In this document: in pieces, positions 8,728-18,752 of the stretch
Numbering within the stretch: the first letter of the stretch is position 1
How the letters are laid out: the number at the start of each line of letters is the position of its first letter
Notes under the pieces: generated by a model
What the model saw: only the letters and a program-made list of their open reading frames with translations
Database searches by the model: none
What the model was told of the DNA's origin: nothing
Source of the DNA: Candidatus Uabimicrobium amorphum
GTDB lineage: Bacteria; Planctomycetota; Uabimicrobiia; Uabimicrobiales; Uabimicrobiaceae
DNA: 64,000 bases
Direction of reading: 5' to 3'
Assembly: GCF_009002475.1 (NCBI RefSeq)
Contig: NZ_AP019860.1
Span: 8,925,547 to 8,989,546 of the forward strand
Translations under genes and position numbers: made by a program

Positions 8728-9970
8728 TCTGTAGTTTGCCTAAAACAAGTGATACGTTTGATCCTCCGAATGCAAAAGAATTAGACATGGCATATTGCAC
8801 ATCTAAATCTCTTGATTCGTTGGGAACGTAATCAAGATCGCAGTCTGGATCAGGAAACTCATAGTTCGCTGTACCATGGATCTTGTTGTGAAAAACACTT
8901 AGTGCGCACACGATGCATTCTATGCCCCCGGCGGCACCGATTAGGTGTCCAATCATCGACTTTGTTGACGATACCGGAATTTTATATGCATAGTCGCCAA
9001 ACACTTTTTTAATTGCCATTGTTTCGATAACATCGTTTTGTTTCGTACTTGTACCATGAGCGTTTATGTAGGAAATTTGTTCTTTTTGTATTTGTGCATC
9101 GTCAATTGCTTGGTTCATGGCATACTCAGCACCTTTCCCTTCTTGGTCAGGTGCCGTTATATGGTATGCATCAGCTCCCCAGCCAACACCAACAACTTCC
9201 GCATATATTTTGGCATTTCTTTGTTTAGCATGCTCTAGCTCTTCGAGAATAACGATACCAGCGCCTTCTCCCATAACAAATCCATCACGTGTCTTATCAA
9301 ATGGTCTCGACGCTTTTTTCGGTTCATCATTTCTCTTAGATAGTGCTCTGGATGACGAAAATCCCGCCATTGTGGTGGGTGTAATAATTGCTTCGGTTCC
9401 CCCTGAAACAACGATGTCGGCATCTCCATACTGAATCATTCGCGCAGATAGTCCAATTGCATAAGGTGCAGAAGCACATGCTGCAGAAGCGGTAAAATTC
9501 ATGCCTTTAAAACCGTATTTTATCGAAACTTCGGAGCTTGCGGCACTTAACATCGCGGAAGGAATTGTGTAGGGCGCAACTCTACGAAAGCCTTTTTCTC
9601 TAGCGAGTTGAACTTGTTTTTCTACTAATGTCATTCCGCCCATGCCTGAACCTAAGTTTACGCTTACGCGTAACGGATTTTCTTTGGCAAAATCAAGTTT
9701 TGAGTCTTCGATTGCTTCATGGGTAGCATATAGAGCGTATTGAGTAAACAGATCCAGGCGACGAACATCTCGTGGTTGAATGACGGATGTTGGATCGAAA
9801 TCTTTAACCTCACCTGCGATTTTACATCGGTGTTCTGCACAATCAAATTTGGAAATGGTATCAATACCGCTTTTATTGTCTAATAAATTTTTCCACAACT
9901 GCGCAACATTGTGTCCCAATGAATTCACAGAACCTAAACCTGTAATAACAACTCGTCTTTTTTTTGTCAT
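8717..9970 (-). CDS. fabF: Beta-ketoacyl-ACP synthase II
   Basis: A 417-residue condensing enzyme that elongates acyl-ACP with malonyl-ACP in fatty acid synthesis. Visible: TASAACASAPYAIG with the active-site Cys, NAHGTSTKQND (first catalytic His) and KSMIGHLIGAAGGIE (Lys and second His), and the C-terminal SFAFGGSNVSLVL. Length is normal for FabF (about 410). It starts 8 bases after acpP, as the last gene of rpmF-acpP-fabF, and is soluble. The intervening plsX, fabH, fabD and fabG genes found in other bacteria are absent here. Confidence 0.95.
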   Translation of the reverse strand: MTKKRRVVITGLGSVNSLGHNVAQLWKNLLDNKSGIDTISKFDCAEHRCKIAGEVKDFDPTSVIQPRDVRRLDLFTQYALYATHEAIEDSKLDFAKENPLRVSVNLGSGMGGMTLVEKQVQLAREKGFRRVAPYTIPSAMLSAASSEVSIKYGFKGMNFTASAACASAPYAIGLSARMIQYGDADIVVSGGTEAIITPTTMAGFSSSRALSKRNDEPKKASRPFDKTRDGFVMGEGAGIVILEELEHAKQRNAKIYAEVVGVGWGADAYHITAPDQEGKGAEYAMNQAIDDAQIQKEQISYINAHGTSTKQNDVIETMAIKKVFGDYAYKIPVSSTKSMIGHLIGAAGGIECIVCALSVFHNKIHGTANYEFPDPDCDLDYVPNESRDLDVQYAMSNSFAFGGSNVSLVLGKLQNEN

Positions 9971-9978
9971 ACGCTTAT

Positions 9979-10221
9979 TTACTTCAATCTTTTTTCTATA
10001 TGATCCGTTGCATCATTTATCGTTTTTATTGTTTCTAAATCTTCTTCGTCAATCTCTATCTCAAATGTAGCTTCTATTTCTTGAGCGATTTCAAATACCA
10101 TTAAAGAATCTGCGTGGATATCTTCAATTAGAGAAGAACTTCCTTCTATTTTATCTTCAGGGAAACTCGCAATATCAGCCACAATATTGATAATCTTTTT
10201 TTGAATTTCGTCTCGTGTCAC
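9979..10221 (-). CDS. acpP: Acyl carrier protein
   Basis: An 80-residue acidic protein with the phosphopantetheine attachment motif ADSL (Ser in the DSL triplet near residue 39) followed by the helix II acidic run EIAQEIEATFEIEIDEED. It carries the growing acyl chain for FabF, encoded 8 bases downstream. The start is GTG at 10221, preceded by AAGAG; no ATG is available at a suitable place. It is the middle gene of the operon with rpmF. Confidence 0.93.
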   Translation of the reverse strand: MTRDEIQKKIINIVADIASFPEDKIEGSSSLIEDIHADSLMVFEIAQEIEATFEIEIDEEDLETIKTINDATDHIEKRLK

Positions 10222-10259
10222 GCTCTTATTTGCCTTTCTAAATGATGGCTAAAATAAAC

Positions 10260-10448
10260 CTATTTCTTCTTTTCTTTTACTTTTAGAATTTGTACACCTT
10301 TGTAAGTTCCACAGCTGGTACAAACAGAGTGAGGTCTAGTAAGTGCGCCACAATTTGTACATAATGTGTATGTTGGGGCGATGAGCGCGTCGTGAGAGCG
10401 TCTTTTTCTCGAACGAGCTTTTGATTGTCTTCTTTTTGGAACGGCCAT
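10260..10448 (-). CDS. rpmF: Ribosomal protein bL32
   Basis: A 62-residue basic protein starting MAVPKRRQSKARSRKRRSHD, the standard bL32 opening, with two CxxC pairs (CTNCGA, CTSCGT) that form the zinc-ribbon version of the protein. Part of the large ribosomal subunit. It leads the operon to acpP (38 bases) and fabF, the conserved linkage of ribosome and fatty-acid genes. The promoter at 10510-10538 drives it. Confidence 0.97.
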   Translation of the reverse strand: MAVPKRRQSKARSRKRRSHDALIAPTYTLCTNCGALTRPHSVCTSCGTYKGVQILKVKEKKK

Positions 10449-10509
10449 TTTCTATCTTTCGAAAATAATGTTCAAAGTTAATAATTTTCTAGTTAATAAC
10501 AAGTTATGG

Positions 10510-10538
10510 AATATAGCAAGCATATAATAGTTTGTCAA
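10510..10538 (-). promoter_or_regulatory. Sigma-70-type promoter of rpmF-acpP-fabF
   Basis: Minus strand: TTGACA (10533-10538), 17 bases, TATATT (10510-10515). Perfect -35, five of six at -10 and ideal spacing. Expected start near 10503, giving a leader of roughly 55 bases before the rpmF ATG. The 317-base gap 10449-10765 otherwise holds only the alaS hairpin. Confidence 0.82.
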
Positions 10539-10681
10539 CTTTTTTTTGGTAATCTATATTCTACCGCAGCTAGGCGTGTCGCCCTCTTAAAAAAAATGAA
10601 AACGAACGGCTTACCTACTCGCAACAACCACAAATCTACATATACTATTGTCTATATTGTTTTATATAAACGACGGTAGTC

Positions 10682-10748
10682 ATTTCCGCTTTCACGATAT
10701 CCAATAAGCCAAAGGTCTCTACGGCACTAGACACCGTGAAATGGAAAT
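10682..10748 (-). terminator. Inverted repeat after alaS
   Basis: ATTTCCGCTTTCACG (10682-10696) pairs with CGTGAAATGGAAAT (10735-10748) with one bulge. It begins 18 bases after the alaS stop codon. The loop of 38 bases is long and no T tract is seen, so it may be an RNA-stabilising stem and not a strict terminator. Confidence 0.5.
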
Positions 10749-10765
10749 AACCATTGCGAAATTAC

Positions 10766-13411
10766 CTACTCTGTAGCAGCGGTAATGTAATCCCGCGCCA
10801 GATCTTGAGCTTCGTTGATCTGATTTATTTTGATTGCTTGTCCTTGGGCAAAATCTTTTCTTTTCGCATTTCCACCTCCACCCAACAAATCGCAAACTTT
10901 TTTCAGTAATTCACCTGCATGAAGTTTGGGATGGTCCGCTAAGTGATCCGACACAAAAACTACGAGTGGTAGCTTTCCATTCTTTTCGCAAGAAATAACG
11001 CCAGCACATGGGGTAGAACTCTTACGCATCAAATCCGCCATATCTCTTAAGTTTTCCACTTTAGCTTCCGGTAAGGTAGCAAAAACAAATTTAACACCAT
11101 TGATATCACTTGCCTGCTGCAAAAGAGCATCTCTTTGGATTTTCACCTGTTGTTGTTCAAATTGCTTCTGTGTCTTACGTAGCTCTTTTATTTCGTCTTG
11201 CATTTGCGAAATTTTCTCTAAGACTTGCTCTTCTCCTACCTTTAACTGCGTCTGAACTTTGTCGAGGAGTATATTTTTTTCCTGAATATTTTCAATAGCG
11301 ATTCCGCGCGTAACAGCTTCAATTCTACGTACACCAGCTTGTACAGCGCCTTCCGAGGTTATTTTAAAACAACCGATATTTCCCGTATAGTGAACATGTG
11401 TTCCTCCACATAGTTCCATCGAGTAGTTGCTTATAGATACCACGCGAACTTTCTCTCCATATTTTTCGCCAAAGAGAGCCATCGCCCCTTTGCTTTTTGC
11501 TTCATCAAGAGAACAAATACGACGGCTAACGCGTGTGTTTTGCGCAATGGCTTCATTTACAATACGCTCTATTGACAGTACTTGTTCCTGGGTAATTTTT
11601 TGTGGATGCGATACGTCAAAACGCAATCTTTCAGGAGAAACTTCCGAGCCTCTCTGTACAGCGTGTTCTCCTAATACACGATGCAAAGCAGAATGCAACA
11701 AATGTGTTGCCGTGTGATTTGCCATAATTTTTCGACGTCGTTGTTTATCTACATGTGTACTCACCCAACGAGGTAACTGCGATAAATTTCCTTCGACAAG
11801 TTGTCCATAGTGCACATAAATCTCACCATGCTTTTGTGTATCATCTACTTGAAACGCAAAATTCTTTCCGGTAATAGTACCCGTATCGGAAACTTGCCCC
11901 CCCGATTCTGCGTAAAACGTGGTGCGATCTAAAATAATCTTATCCGTACCGATTAACTTCAAAAGCTTTGCCTGTCCAGAAAGTTTTCCATAGCCATTAA
12001 ACTTGGTCGCTGGAAGTCCTTCGATTTCCGTCATGGAAAAATTATAATCAAATTCTTTGTCCTTAGACAGTTCGCGATGTTTTTCTTCTGCTTTTTTCCA
12101 TTCTTTATGATTGATAGTCACTTCGTTTTGTTCCGCCATCAACTCAATAAGATCCACGGGAAATCCGTGAGTCTCATATAAAGAATATGCTTTTGTTCCT
12201 GAAATTTCTTTGAGATTCTTGCTTTTGGTTTCCTCTAACAATTTGTTGAACAGAGATGTTCCATTTTCCAGAACCTTAGAGAAAGATTCCTCTTCGCTTT
12301 TGATCACCAGCATAATGTGGTCTTGTTGTTGTAAAATTTCGGGAAAAATATCAGCGTATATTTTACCTACACACGGAACAAGTTTATGCAGAAAAGCATC
12401 ACTAGTGTTTAGATATTCTTTCGCAAAGAGAGCTGCGCGTCTTAGAATACGCCGTAACACAAAACCACTACCTTTGTTTCCCGGTAGACCTCCATCAGCA
12501 AAAGCAATCGTGATAGCGCGTATATGGTCAGCGATTACGCGAAAGGCCACATCAGACAACAAAGTATCTTGCGCAGAATACTTCATACTACACAAATTTT
12601 CCGTCTCTTGTATAATCGGAGCAAGTAGATCTGTGTCATAGTTAGATTTTTTATCTTGTAGATAAGCGACGAGACGCTCAAATCCCATACCTGTATCAAC
12701 ATGTTTTGCAGGTAAAGACTCTAATCCGCCGTCTTCATTGCGATTGTATTCAATAAATACCAGGTTCCAAATTTCAATAAAACGATCATTTTCACCATTG
12801 ACGCCTAGTTTCGGATCTGTTGCCAACGCTAAGTCACCAATCGTCTCACCACGATCAATATGTATTTCAGAACATGGTCCACAAGGTCCACTTTTCCCCA
12901 TTTCCCAAAAATTATCTCCTTTACCAAAAGGAAGTATTCTTTCTTTGGGAACACCTGCGACCTCATGCCACAAGGTGGAAGCCTCTTCATCAGCAGGAAC
13001 ACCGTCTTGCTCGTCACCACCGAAAACGGTTACCCATAGACGCTCTTGAGGAATTTCCAATACCTTTGTTAAAAATTCCCATGCCCAAGAAATCGCATCT
13101 TTTTTGAAGTAATCGCCAAAGGACCAGTTGCCAAGCATTTCAAAAAAAGTATGGTGGTATGTATCTCTTCCTACCACATCGAGATCATTGTGTTTTCCTG
13201 AAACGCGTAAACATTTTTGCGTATTAGCAACTCTCTTGTCGCTTGTCTGACGTGTACCTAGAAATATATCCTTAAATTGATTCATACCAGCATTACAGAA
13301 GAACAAAGTTGGATCTCCGTGATTCACGATTGGTGCTGAATCTACGATTTTGTGATCTTTACTTGCAAAAAAATCTAAAAATTGATTGCGTATTTCCATT
13401 GAGGTTTTCAT
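10766..13411 (-). CDS. alaS: Alanyl-tRNA synthetase
   Basis: The 881-residue enzyme charges tRNA-Ala and is cytosolic. Visible: the class II catalytic core (about 1-240) with NAGMNQFKDIFLG and HHTFFEMLGNWSFGDYFKK; the editing domain with HTATHLLH (HxxxH) and CGGTHV, which hydrolyse mis-charged Ser/Gly-tRNA; and a C-Ala domain ending in GGGGNAKRKDFAQGQ. Length is normal for bacterial AlaRS (about 870-880). It is monocistronic, with a hairpin immediately downstream and a lipoprotein gene divergent upstream. Confidence 0.97.
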   Translation of the reverse strand: MKTSMEIRNQFLDFFASKDHKIVDSAPIVNHGDPTLFFCNAGMNQFKDIFLGTRQTSDKRVANTQKCLRVSGKHNDLDVVGRDTYHHTFFEMLGNWSFGDYFKKDAISWAWEFLTKVLEIPQERLWVTVFGGDEQDGVPADEEASTLWHEVAGVPKERILPFGKGDNFWEMGKSGPCGPCSEIHIDRGETIGDLALATDPKLGVNGENDRFIEIWNLVFIEYNRNEDGGLESLPAKHVDTGMGFERLVAYLQDKKSNYDTDLLAPIIQETENLCSMKYSAQDTLLSDVAFRVIADHIRAITIAFADGGLPGNKGSGFVLRRILRRAALFAKEYLNTSDAFLHKLVPCVGKIYADIFPEILQQQDHIMLVIKSEEESFSKVLENGTSLFNKLLEETKSKNLKEISGTKAYSLYETHGFPVDLIELMAEQNEVTINHKEWKKAEEKHRELSKDKEFDYNFSMTEIEGLPATKFNGYGKLSGQAKLLKLIGTDKIILDRTTFYAESGGQVSDTGTITGKNFAFQVDDTQKHGEIYVHYGQLVEGNLSQLPRWVSTHVDKQRRRKIMANHTATHLLHSALHRVLGEHAVQRGSEVSPERLRFDVSHPQKITQEQVLSIERIVNEAIAQNTRVSRRICSLDEAKSKGAMALFGEKYGEKVRVVSISNYSMELCGGTHVHYTGNIGCFKITSEGAVQAGVRRIEAVTRGIAIENIQEKNILLDKVQTQLKVGEEQVLEKISQMQDEIKELRKTQKQFEQQQVKIQRDALLQQASDINGVKFVFATLPEAKVENLRDMADLMRKSSTPCAGVISCEKNGKLPLVVFVSDHLADHPKLHAGELLKKVCDLLGGGGNAKRKDFAQGQAIKINQINEAQDLARDYITAATE

Positions 13412-13542
13412 CGGATTACCTTACTTGATGCTACATGAAATAAAAATTTATCTAGAATCATAACCCCTTTTATAGTATCATATTATTAATATTTAAATTG
13501 TTGCTCTAAGTTATGATTACTTTGTCTAACATATGGTTTTTT

Positions 13543-14043
13543 ATGAAAAAATGTATAGTTTTTATCCTACTAATAAGTATCCTGTTATGTCCAGGCTGCT
13601 CCTTATTAGAACTTCCAGGCATGATATTACAGCAAGTGGTACCTATGGTGATTCAGTATGCACCTTATGCTCTGATGTTTATAGAAGAAACAAACGAACG
13701 AACCATTGCTCAAAACGACCTGGAAAAGTTTTATCGCGATTTGCATAATAATATACAGAAATCTGATGATAATTTAAATGAATTATCGTTTAATTTACGT
13801 GAAAGTTTAGCACGAAAAAATATAAAAATACAATCTATTTATGTTGTAAACATTAAAGACGTAAGTGAAAAACAGCTTACACATTTTTTCACAAAGCTCT
13901 CAACCCAAGGAAAAATACATTATCAATTTGTAAAAGCAAACACGGCAGAATACAAAAACAAAATAGCCGAATTGCGTTTACAAAACAATGTCACTGTGCA
14001 CACGACACAAATAGCGGCAACAAATTTGATAAAAGAATACTAG
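13543..14043 (+). CDS. Hypothetical lipoprotein
   Basis: No family recognised. From the ATG at 13543 the product starts MKKCIVFILLISILLCPGC, a clear lipoprotein signal peptide, so this start is preferred; an in-frame ATG at 13513 would add ten residues before the signal peptide, and neither start has a good ribosome binding site. The mature part (about 148 residues) is mostly charged and helical, with a NNIQKSDDNLNEL stretch. It is divergent from alaS and followed by two hairpins. Confidence 0.7.
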   Translation: MKKCIVFILLISILLCPGCSLLELPGMILQQVVPMVIQYAPYALMFIEETNERTIAQNDLEKFYRDLHNNIQKSDDNLNELSFNLRESLARKNIKIQSIYVVNIKDVSEKQLTHFFTKLSTQGKIHYQFVKANTAEYKNKIAELRLQNNVTVHTTQIAATNLIKEY

Positions 14044-14046
14044 ATT

Positions 14047-14073
14047 CACACCCTAGTACTAAATAAGGGTGTG
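14047..14073 (+). terminator. Hairpin after the lipoprotein gene
   Basis: CACACCCT (14047-14054) pairs with AGGGTGTG (14066-14073), starting three bases after the stop codon. Only a short TT follows, so it is weaker than the next hairpin. Confidence 0.5.
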
Positions 14074-14160
14074 TTCAAAACGGGTTAATTTGTGAAAAAA
14101 ATAGTTCTAGATATAAAAAACATTCTCTAATCGAGAACTCATTTTAAACACGCCTAAAAA

Positions 14161-14194
14161 AATACTCCAAAATAAATATTTTGGAGTATTTTTT
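14161..14194 (+). terminator. Intrinsic terminator before the kinase operon
   Basis: AATACTCCAAAATA (14161-14174) and its exact complement (14177-14190) form a 14-bp stem with a 2-base loop, running into six T (14189-14194). It separates the lipoprotein gene from the histidine-kinase operon. Confidence 0.85.
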
Positions 14195-14309
14195 ATGAAA
14201 TCCTGCAATTATTCTATTAAAACTCTAGTTTTCCATTCATAATCGTTATATATTATGTCTTTCTATTCGATATCATTTTACAAGTTTTATGTTGAAATAG
14301 CATTGGTAG

Positions 14310-15899
14310 ATGAAAGGTCATGTCTTGAAGTTACAAATTTTATCAGGACCAGGAAAAGGTCGAATATTCCATATCCAAAAAGAAAGGGTAACCATTGGTC
14401 GCAAAGCAGACCAAGATATTCGCCTAGTCGACGATGTAAAAATATCTCGTTGTCATTGTGAAATTGTTCATGATGGTGCAGATTACATATTACATGATTT
14501 GAACAGCGTAAATGGAACATGGGTAAACGACGAAAGAGTAACGTATGCCCAACTAGAAAGCGGTGAAACTTTTACCGCTGGCCAAACAGAATTTCTGATT
14601 CTCAACGAACAAGAAAGCGCTGTTACACTCTCCTCATCACCTACCGCGCATTTAAATTTTTCGACAATATCTACCGCTAGGTTGAGTATTGAAAATAGTG
14701 ATATTACGGTACTCAAAAAGCATATTGCCGTATTCCAGAAAGTTTCCGAGTCTCTTGTCGGCAAATTACAAATGGAAAACTTTCTCGAAGCAATTGTGGA
14801 AATCATTATAAAGGCGATCCACGCCGAGCGAGCATTTGTATTACTCGTCGACCAAAACATGCAATTTTCTGAACCTGTCGTAGTAAAAAACTATGCCACA
14901 AGTGCGACAGTTAGCGAAACAATATTGCGCAAGTGTATTGAAGATCGTCTAGCAATTCTCATCGAAGACACCCAAAGTGATAGCGATTACAAAAATAGCG
15001 AAAGTATTCGCCGTTCTTCGACACGAGCAGCAATGTGCGTGCCTCTCATTTCCAAAGATAAGGTCGCGGCAGTCATATATCTCGATTCAAGACACGAACA
15101 AATATTTCACCAAAATGACTTAAAACTACTCGCATCTATTGCCAAGCAAGCCGAGTTGGCGATTGAAAATATAAAACTATATGAAGAGCTGCAAAAAAAA
15201 CACCAAGAACTGAAAAGTGCTCAAGAACAACTTGTAAAGAACGAAAAATTGTCTATCGTCGGTACTCTGGCAACGGCAATCTCTCACGATATGAAAAATA
15301 TCCTAACCCCTATACTTGGTGTGTCGTACATCGTATTAAAAAATGATCAAGTAGATCCTTCACTACGCGAGGCTTTTGAAAGACAAATAGAACGTCTACA
15401 GTCTCTAACACAACAATTGTTATCACTAGTACGAACAGATCCGATAAAACTAGCGATGGGAAACATTAACGACAAAGTAGAACAGAGTTTACAACTCATC
15501 AAAACCGAAGCCCGCTGCCAAAAAGTAACGATAAAACGAAATTTTACAGCGGATCTTCCCAGTGTTTATATGGACGTAAACCGTTTAGATCAAGTATTTA
15601 TCAACCTGTGTTTAAACGCAATTCAAGCAATGGCGGAACAAGAAAAGTCTGTACTCGAAGTGGGCTCTCACCAGGACGACACACATGTTATTTTATACTT
15701 CAAAGATAATGGACCAGGGATTCGTCCAGAATATCAAAATTTAATTTTCGAACCTTTTTTCACAACAAAAAGTACTGGTACCGGAATGGGCCTCTTTAGT
15801 TGTAAAAAAATTATTGAAAAAGACCATAAAGGGATACTAGAAATTGAAAGCCACGTAGGGGAAGGGACTACATTTACCATCAAACTTCCCAAGAAATAA
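14310..15899 (+). CDS. FHA-GAF histidine kinase
   Basis: A 529-residue soluble sensor kinase. An FHA domain (about 4-97; GRKAD at 30-34, SRCH at 46-49, SVNGTWV at 66-72) should bind phosphothreonine; a GAF domain (about 140-290) is a likely small-ligand sensor; a short coiled coil (290-312) leads to HisKA with phospho-acceptor H326 (ISHDMKN) and an HATPase domain with N436, DNGPG (466-470) and GTGMGL (490-495). No receiver domain and no response regulator gene is adjacent, so its partner is encoded elsewhere. It is first in a plus-strand operon with a Ser/Thr kinase 29 bases downstream; the FHA domain may read that kinase's products (inference). Confidence 0.92.
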   Translation: MKGHVLKLQILSGPGKGRIFHIQKERVTIGRKADQDIRLVDDVKISRCHCEIVHDGADYILHDLNSVNGTWVNDERVTYAQLESGETFTAGQTEFLILNEQESAVTLSSSPTAHLNFSTISTARLSIENSDITVLKKHIAVFQKVSESLVGKLQMENFLEAIVEIIIKAIHAERAFVLLVDQNMQFSEPVVVKNYATSATVSETILRKCIEDRLAILIEDTQSDSDYKNSESIRRSSTRAAMCVPLISKDKVAAVIYLDSRHEQIFHQNDLKLLASIAKQAELAIENIKLYEELQKKHQELKSAQEQLVKNEKLSIVGTLATAISHDMKNILTPILGVSYIVLKNDQVDPSLREAFERQIERLQSLTQQLLSLVRTDPIKLAMGNINDKVEQSLQLIKTEARCQKVTIKRNFTADLPSVYMDVNRLDQVFINLCLNAIQAMAEQEKSVLEVGSHQDDTHVILYFKDNGPGIRPEYQNLIFEPFFTTKSTGTGMGLFSCKKIIEKDHKGILEIESHVGEGTTFTIKLPKK

Positions 15900-15928
15900 G
15901 GAAGCTTTCATAGGAAAGAAGTTTAGAC

Positions 15929-18745
15929 ATGGAAAATAATAGCAAAAGCAACGAAAGGCAAAATCAAACACAATGTGATACAGAAAGCGAAAACGGCTCG
16001 AAAAAGACAGTGGCCGACACGGTTCACCATGCACAACAGTCTGATATACAAGAAACTGTTGATATCGATTTTGCTACAGAAAAGAGCGATACGCCTCCAC
16101 AAACAATTGCCTCTTTAGAGATTGTACCTACAGAAAAAACTAAAAACGACTCTCTATCCAAGTCGAAAACGGTGATAGATGTTCCCTCTCCCGCAAAAAC
16201 AGAAAACATTCCTCTTCGCAACCCCTCCAGTAAAAACGCCGCCAACAAAAAAACAGCCCAAGATTTACCGAGGGTTAGTGACGAAGACTACGAAGATTCT
16301 TGGAGTCAAAAGGTAAAAAGTATTGGCGCCACTCTCGGAAAATCCACTAGTGGCAAAGACATCACTATCGAAAATTTAAAAGGCATCCCCAACGAAGAAC
16401 GCTATGAAATCAAAAAAACGCTAGGTAAAGGTGGTATGGGTGTCGTTCTCTTAGCTAGAGACAATATTTTACAACGCGAAGTGGCGATGAAACTGATCAA
16501 AGGAAACAACATTACCGATACTTCGCGCTACCGATTTATGCGTGAAGCGCGTATTAGTGGCGTTCTCGAACACCCCAACATCATCACAATATATGACATT
16601 TCGTGTCTAGACGACTTGTATTTCACCATGCGTATGATTGGTGGCGTAACCCTCGCACATATCATTGAAGAGCTGCGCAATAAAACAGCTCAAAGTAAAG
16701 AATACACAATTGTACGGCGCTTAGAAATTGTACAAAATATATGCTATGCCTTAGAATTTGCTCATAGCAAAAAAATTATCCACCGCGATCTAAAGCCAGA
16801 AAACATTATGATTGGGGAATTTGGCGAGGTTTTGGTCCTTGATTGGGGTTTAGCAAAAAAAATTGGAGAAGCAGACGCAGAACAAGCGAGCAAAGAACTT
16901 AACCTAGATTTTACGGATGAAACAGCCCATGGCAGTATCATTGGTACGCCACGTTATATGTCACCAGAACAAGCGCAAGGCGAAACAAAGACCATAGACG
17001 AGAGCACCGATATATATTCTTTAGGGGCCATTCTCTACGAACTTTTAGTTTTAAAGCCGGCATTTACCGCAAAAAATGTACTGCAACTCATTGAAATGGT
17101 TGTAAGCACTCCTGCGGAAAAAAAACGTCTCAACAGCAATGGAGATGTCATTCCAAAAGAACTCATGGCAATCGCATTAAAAGCCATGGCCAAACAAAAA
17201 TATCACCGCTATCACTCGGTGCGCCAACTGCGCGAAGATATACGGTTATTCATGGAAGGCAAATCAGTCCATGCTCTTCGCGATAATTGGTTTGCTAAAC
17301 TAGAAAAGATGGTGGCCCGAAATGCCGCAATGGCTATGGTTTCCTTTCTATTTGTCGTGTTCTTGGCATGGGGATACCATTTTCTTACCGTCAATAAAGC
17401 GAGTGCTGCTGCGGGAGAACAAGCCCTAAAAATACAAAAAAAGTACTGGGTTAGTGAAGTCACAAAACAAGTAGAACTTTCGCAAAAGCGTTGGCAAGAT
17501 TTATTTCAAGAGCGCTTAGACATTTTAGATGTTTTACGCAGCGAACAAAACAAAAGCTCTGCGAATAAACTACTGACAAAAGCAACCGAACTCAATGCGC
17601 GTATAGAAGAGTGTGAACAGCGCATAGAAACACTGTGTAAAAACATCTTGAATTTTTCCGCGAATGAAAAAATACAAAACATTCTCGCCCAGAACTATCT
17701 AGACAGTGCGACAAGAAAATTTCGCGAACGGGATTACACGGATTTTGCCAACATACAAGAAAAAATAGACAACGCCGTCAAATTAAATCCGCAGTTACAA
17801 ACTGCGGTGAAGAATATAAAAAACCAAGGAGACGTATTCATCGCAAACTCTATGGATGAAGCGCTCACTTTGTACCGTGTGATTGACAAAGATGGATTAT
17901 TTCGCCTCCAAAGTATTCCACAAATCACACAAAATAAAAAATGGCAACTCGAATTGGGTAGTTATGGACTAAAAACGCCGCAGTATTTTCTTCCGTTTAT
18001 CGTCGATACACAAGGCGAACTGCGCCTTCCGATATTTCGTTTGCAAAGCAAACTAGACAACATGGTGTTTGTGCCTGGCGGAAAATTCTATGTTGGCGCG
18101 CGACTACTTGTTGATGATTACCAACATCAAGTAGACGTTAAGCCATTTTTTATTGAGGAAACAGAAGTCACATTTGGTGACTACAAACGTTTTTTTAAGG
18201 CCTTTGGTGAAGACAAACACATTCCGCGGGTCATGCTAGCAAATTCATGGGAACAGCTGTGGAACGATGATTTACAATTGCGTTTTGGCTTGCAGGACGA
18301 CAATCCCGTTTTTGGAGTCAATTACTATGCGGCAAAAGATTACTGTAAATGGAAAAGTCGTATAAGCGGTGTTCGCTTTGACTTACCACGCGTCAAAGAA
18401 TGGGAAAAGGCAGCACGTGGTACAGATGGGCGCACTTTTCCATGGGGAGAAAAGCAAGATTCTTCTCTCACCAATGTAGCGGTCAACCAACAATTTGGGC
18501 GTGTTGCTAAAGTAAAGAGTTTTACATATGACTGTAGTATTTACGGTGCATACGATATGGCAGGAAACGTTTCGGAGTGGACGAGTACCCGCAACGAAAA
18601 TGGTAAATATCTAGTAAAAGGAAGCCATTTCAATGCGGTTCTTGATCGCGCACGTACATATGTAAGTTATGCTGTAGCGCCAGAACATGCTGGCTTTATT
18701 GGTTTTCGCTGTATATGTAGAACGGTAAAAATAAAAAAACAATGA
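15929..18745 (+). CDS. Membrane Ser/Thr kinase fused to FGE-like (SUMF1) domain
   Basis: The 938-residue protein has a disordered Ser/Lys/Thr-rich head (1-150), a Hanks kinase (about 158-440; GKGGMG, K188, HRD 285-287, DWG 305-307 in place of DFG, SPEQ), one membrane helix (about 465-487), a coiled-coil region, and a C-terminal formylglycine-generating-enzyme-like fold (about 690-935) with MVFVPGG, FPWG, YDMAGNVSEW and GFRCI. In this fold many bacterial members bind ligands and do not oxidise cysteine; only scattered Cys are seen in the domain, so catalysis is doubtful. The kinase should be cytosolic and the FGE domain outside. The stop TGA overlaps the GAGGAAA site of the next gene, so these two are coupled. 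Confidence 0.92.
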   Translation: MENNSKSNERQNQTQCDTESENGSKKTVADTVHHAQQSDIQETVDIDFATEKSDTPPQTIASLEIVPTEKTKNDSLSKSKTVIDVPSPAKTENIPLRNPSSKNAANKKTAQDLPRVSDEDYEDSWSQKVKSIGATLGKSTSGKDITIENLKGIPNEERYEIKKTLGKGGMGVVLLARDNILQREVAMKLIKGNNITDTSRYRFMREARISGVLEHPNIITIYDISCLDDLYFTMRMIGGVTLAHIIEELRNKTAQSKEYTIVRRLEIVQNICYALEFAHSKKIIHRDLKPENIMIGEFGEVLVLDWGLAKKIGEADAEQASKELNLDFTDETAHGSIIGTPRYMSPEQAQGETKTIDESTDIYSLGAILYELLVLKPAFTAKNVLQLIEMVVSTPAEKKRLNSNGDVIPKELMAIALKAMAKQKYHRYHSVRQLREDIRLFMEGKSVHALRDNWFAKLEKMVARNAAMAMVSFLFVVFLAWGYHFLTVNKASAAAGEQALKIQKKYWVSEVTKQVELSQKRWQDLFQERLDILDVLRSEQNKSSANKLLTKATELNARIEECEQRIETLCKNILNFSANEKIQNILAQNYLDSATRKFRERDYTDFANIQEKIDNAVKLNPQLQTAVKNIKNQGDVFIANSMDEALTLYRVIDKDGLFRLQSIPQITQNKKWQLELGSYGLKTPQYFLPFIVDTQGELRLPIFRLQSKLDNMVFVPGGKFYVGARLLVDDYQHQVDVKPFFIEETEVTFGDYKRFFKAFGEDKHIPRVMLANSWEQLWNDDLQLRFGLQDDNPVFGVNYYAAKDYCKWKSRISGVRFDLPRVKEWEKAARGTDGRTFPWGEKQDSSLTNVAVNQQFGRVAKVKSFTYDCSIYGAYDMAGNVSEWTSTRNENGKYLVKGSHFNAVLDRARTYVSYAVAPEHAGFIGFRCICRTVKIKKQ

Positions 18746-18752
18746 GGAAATC

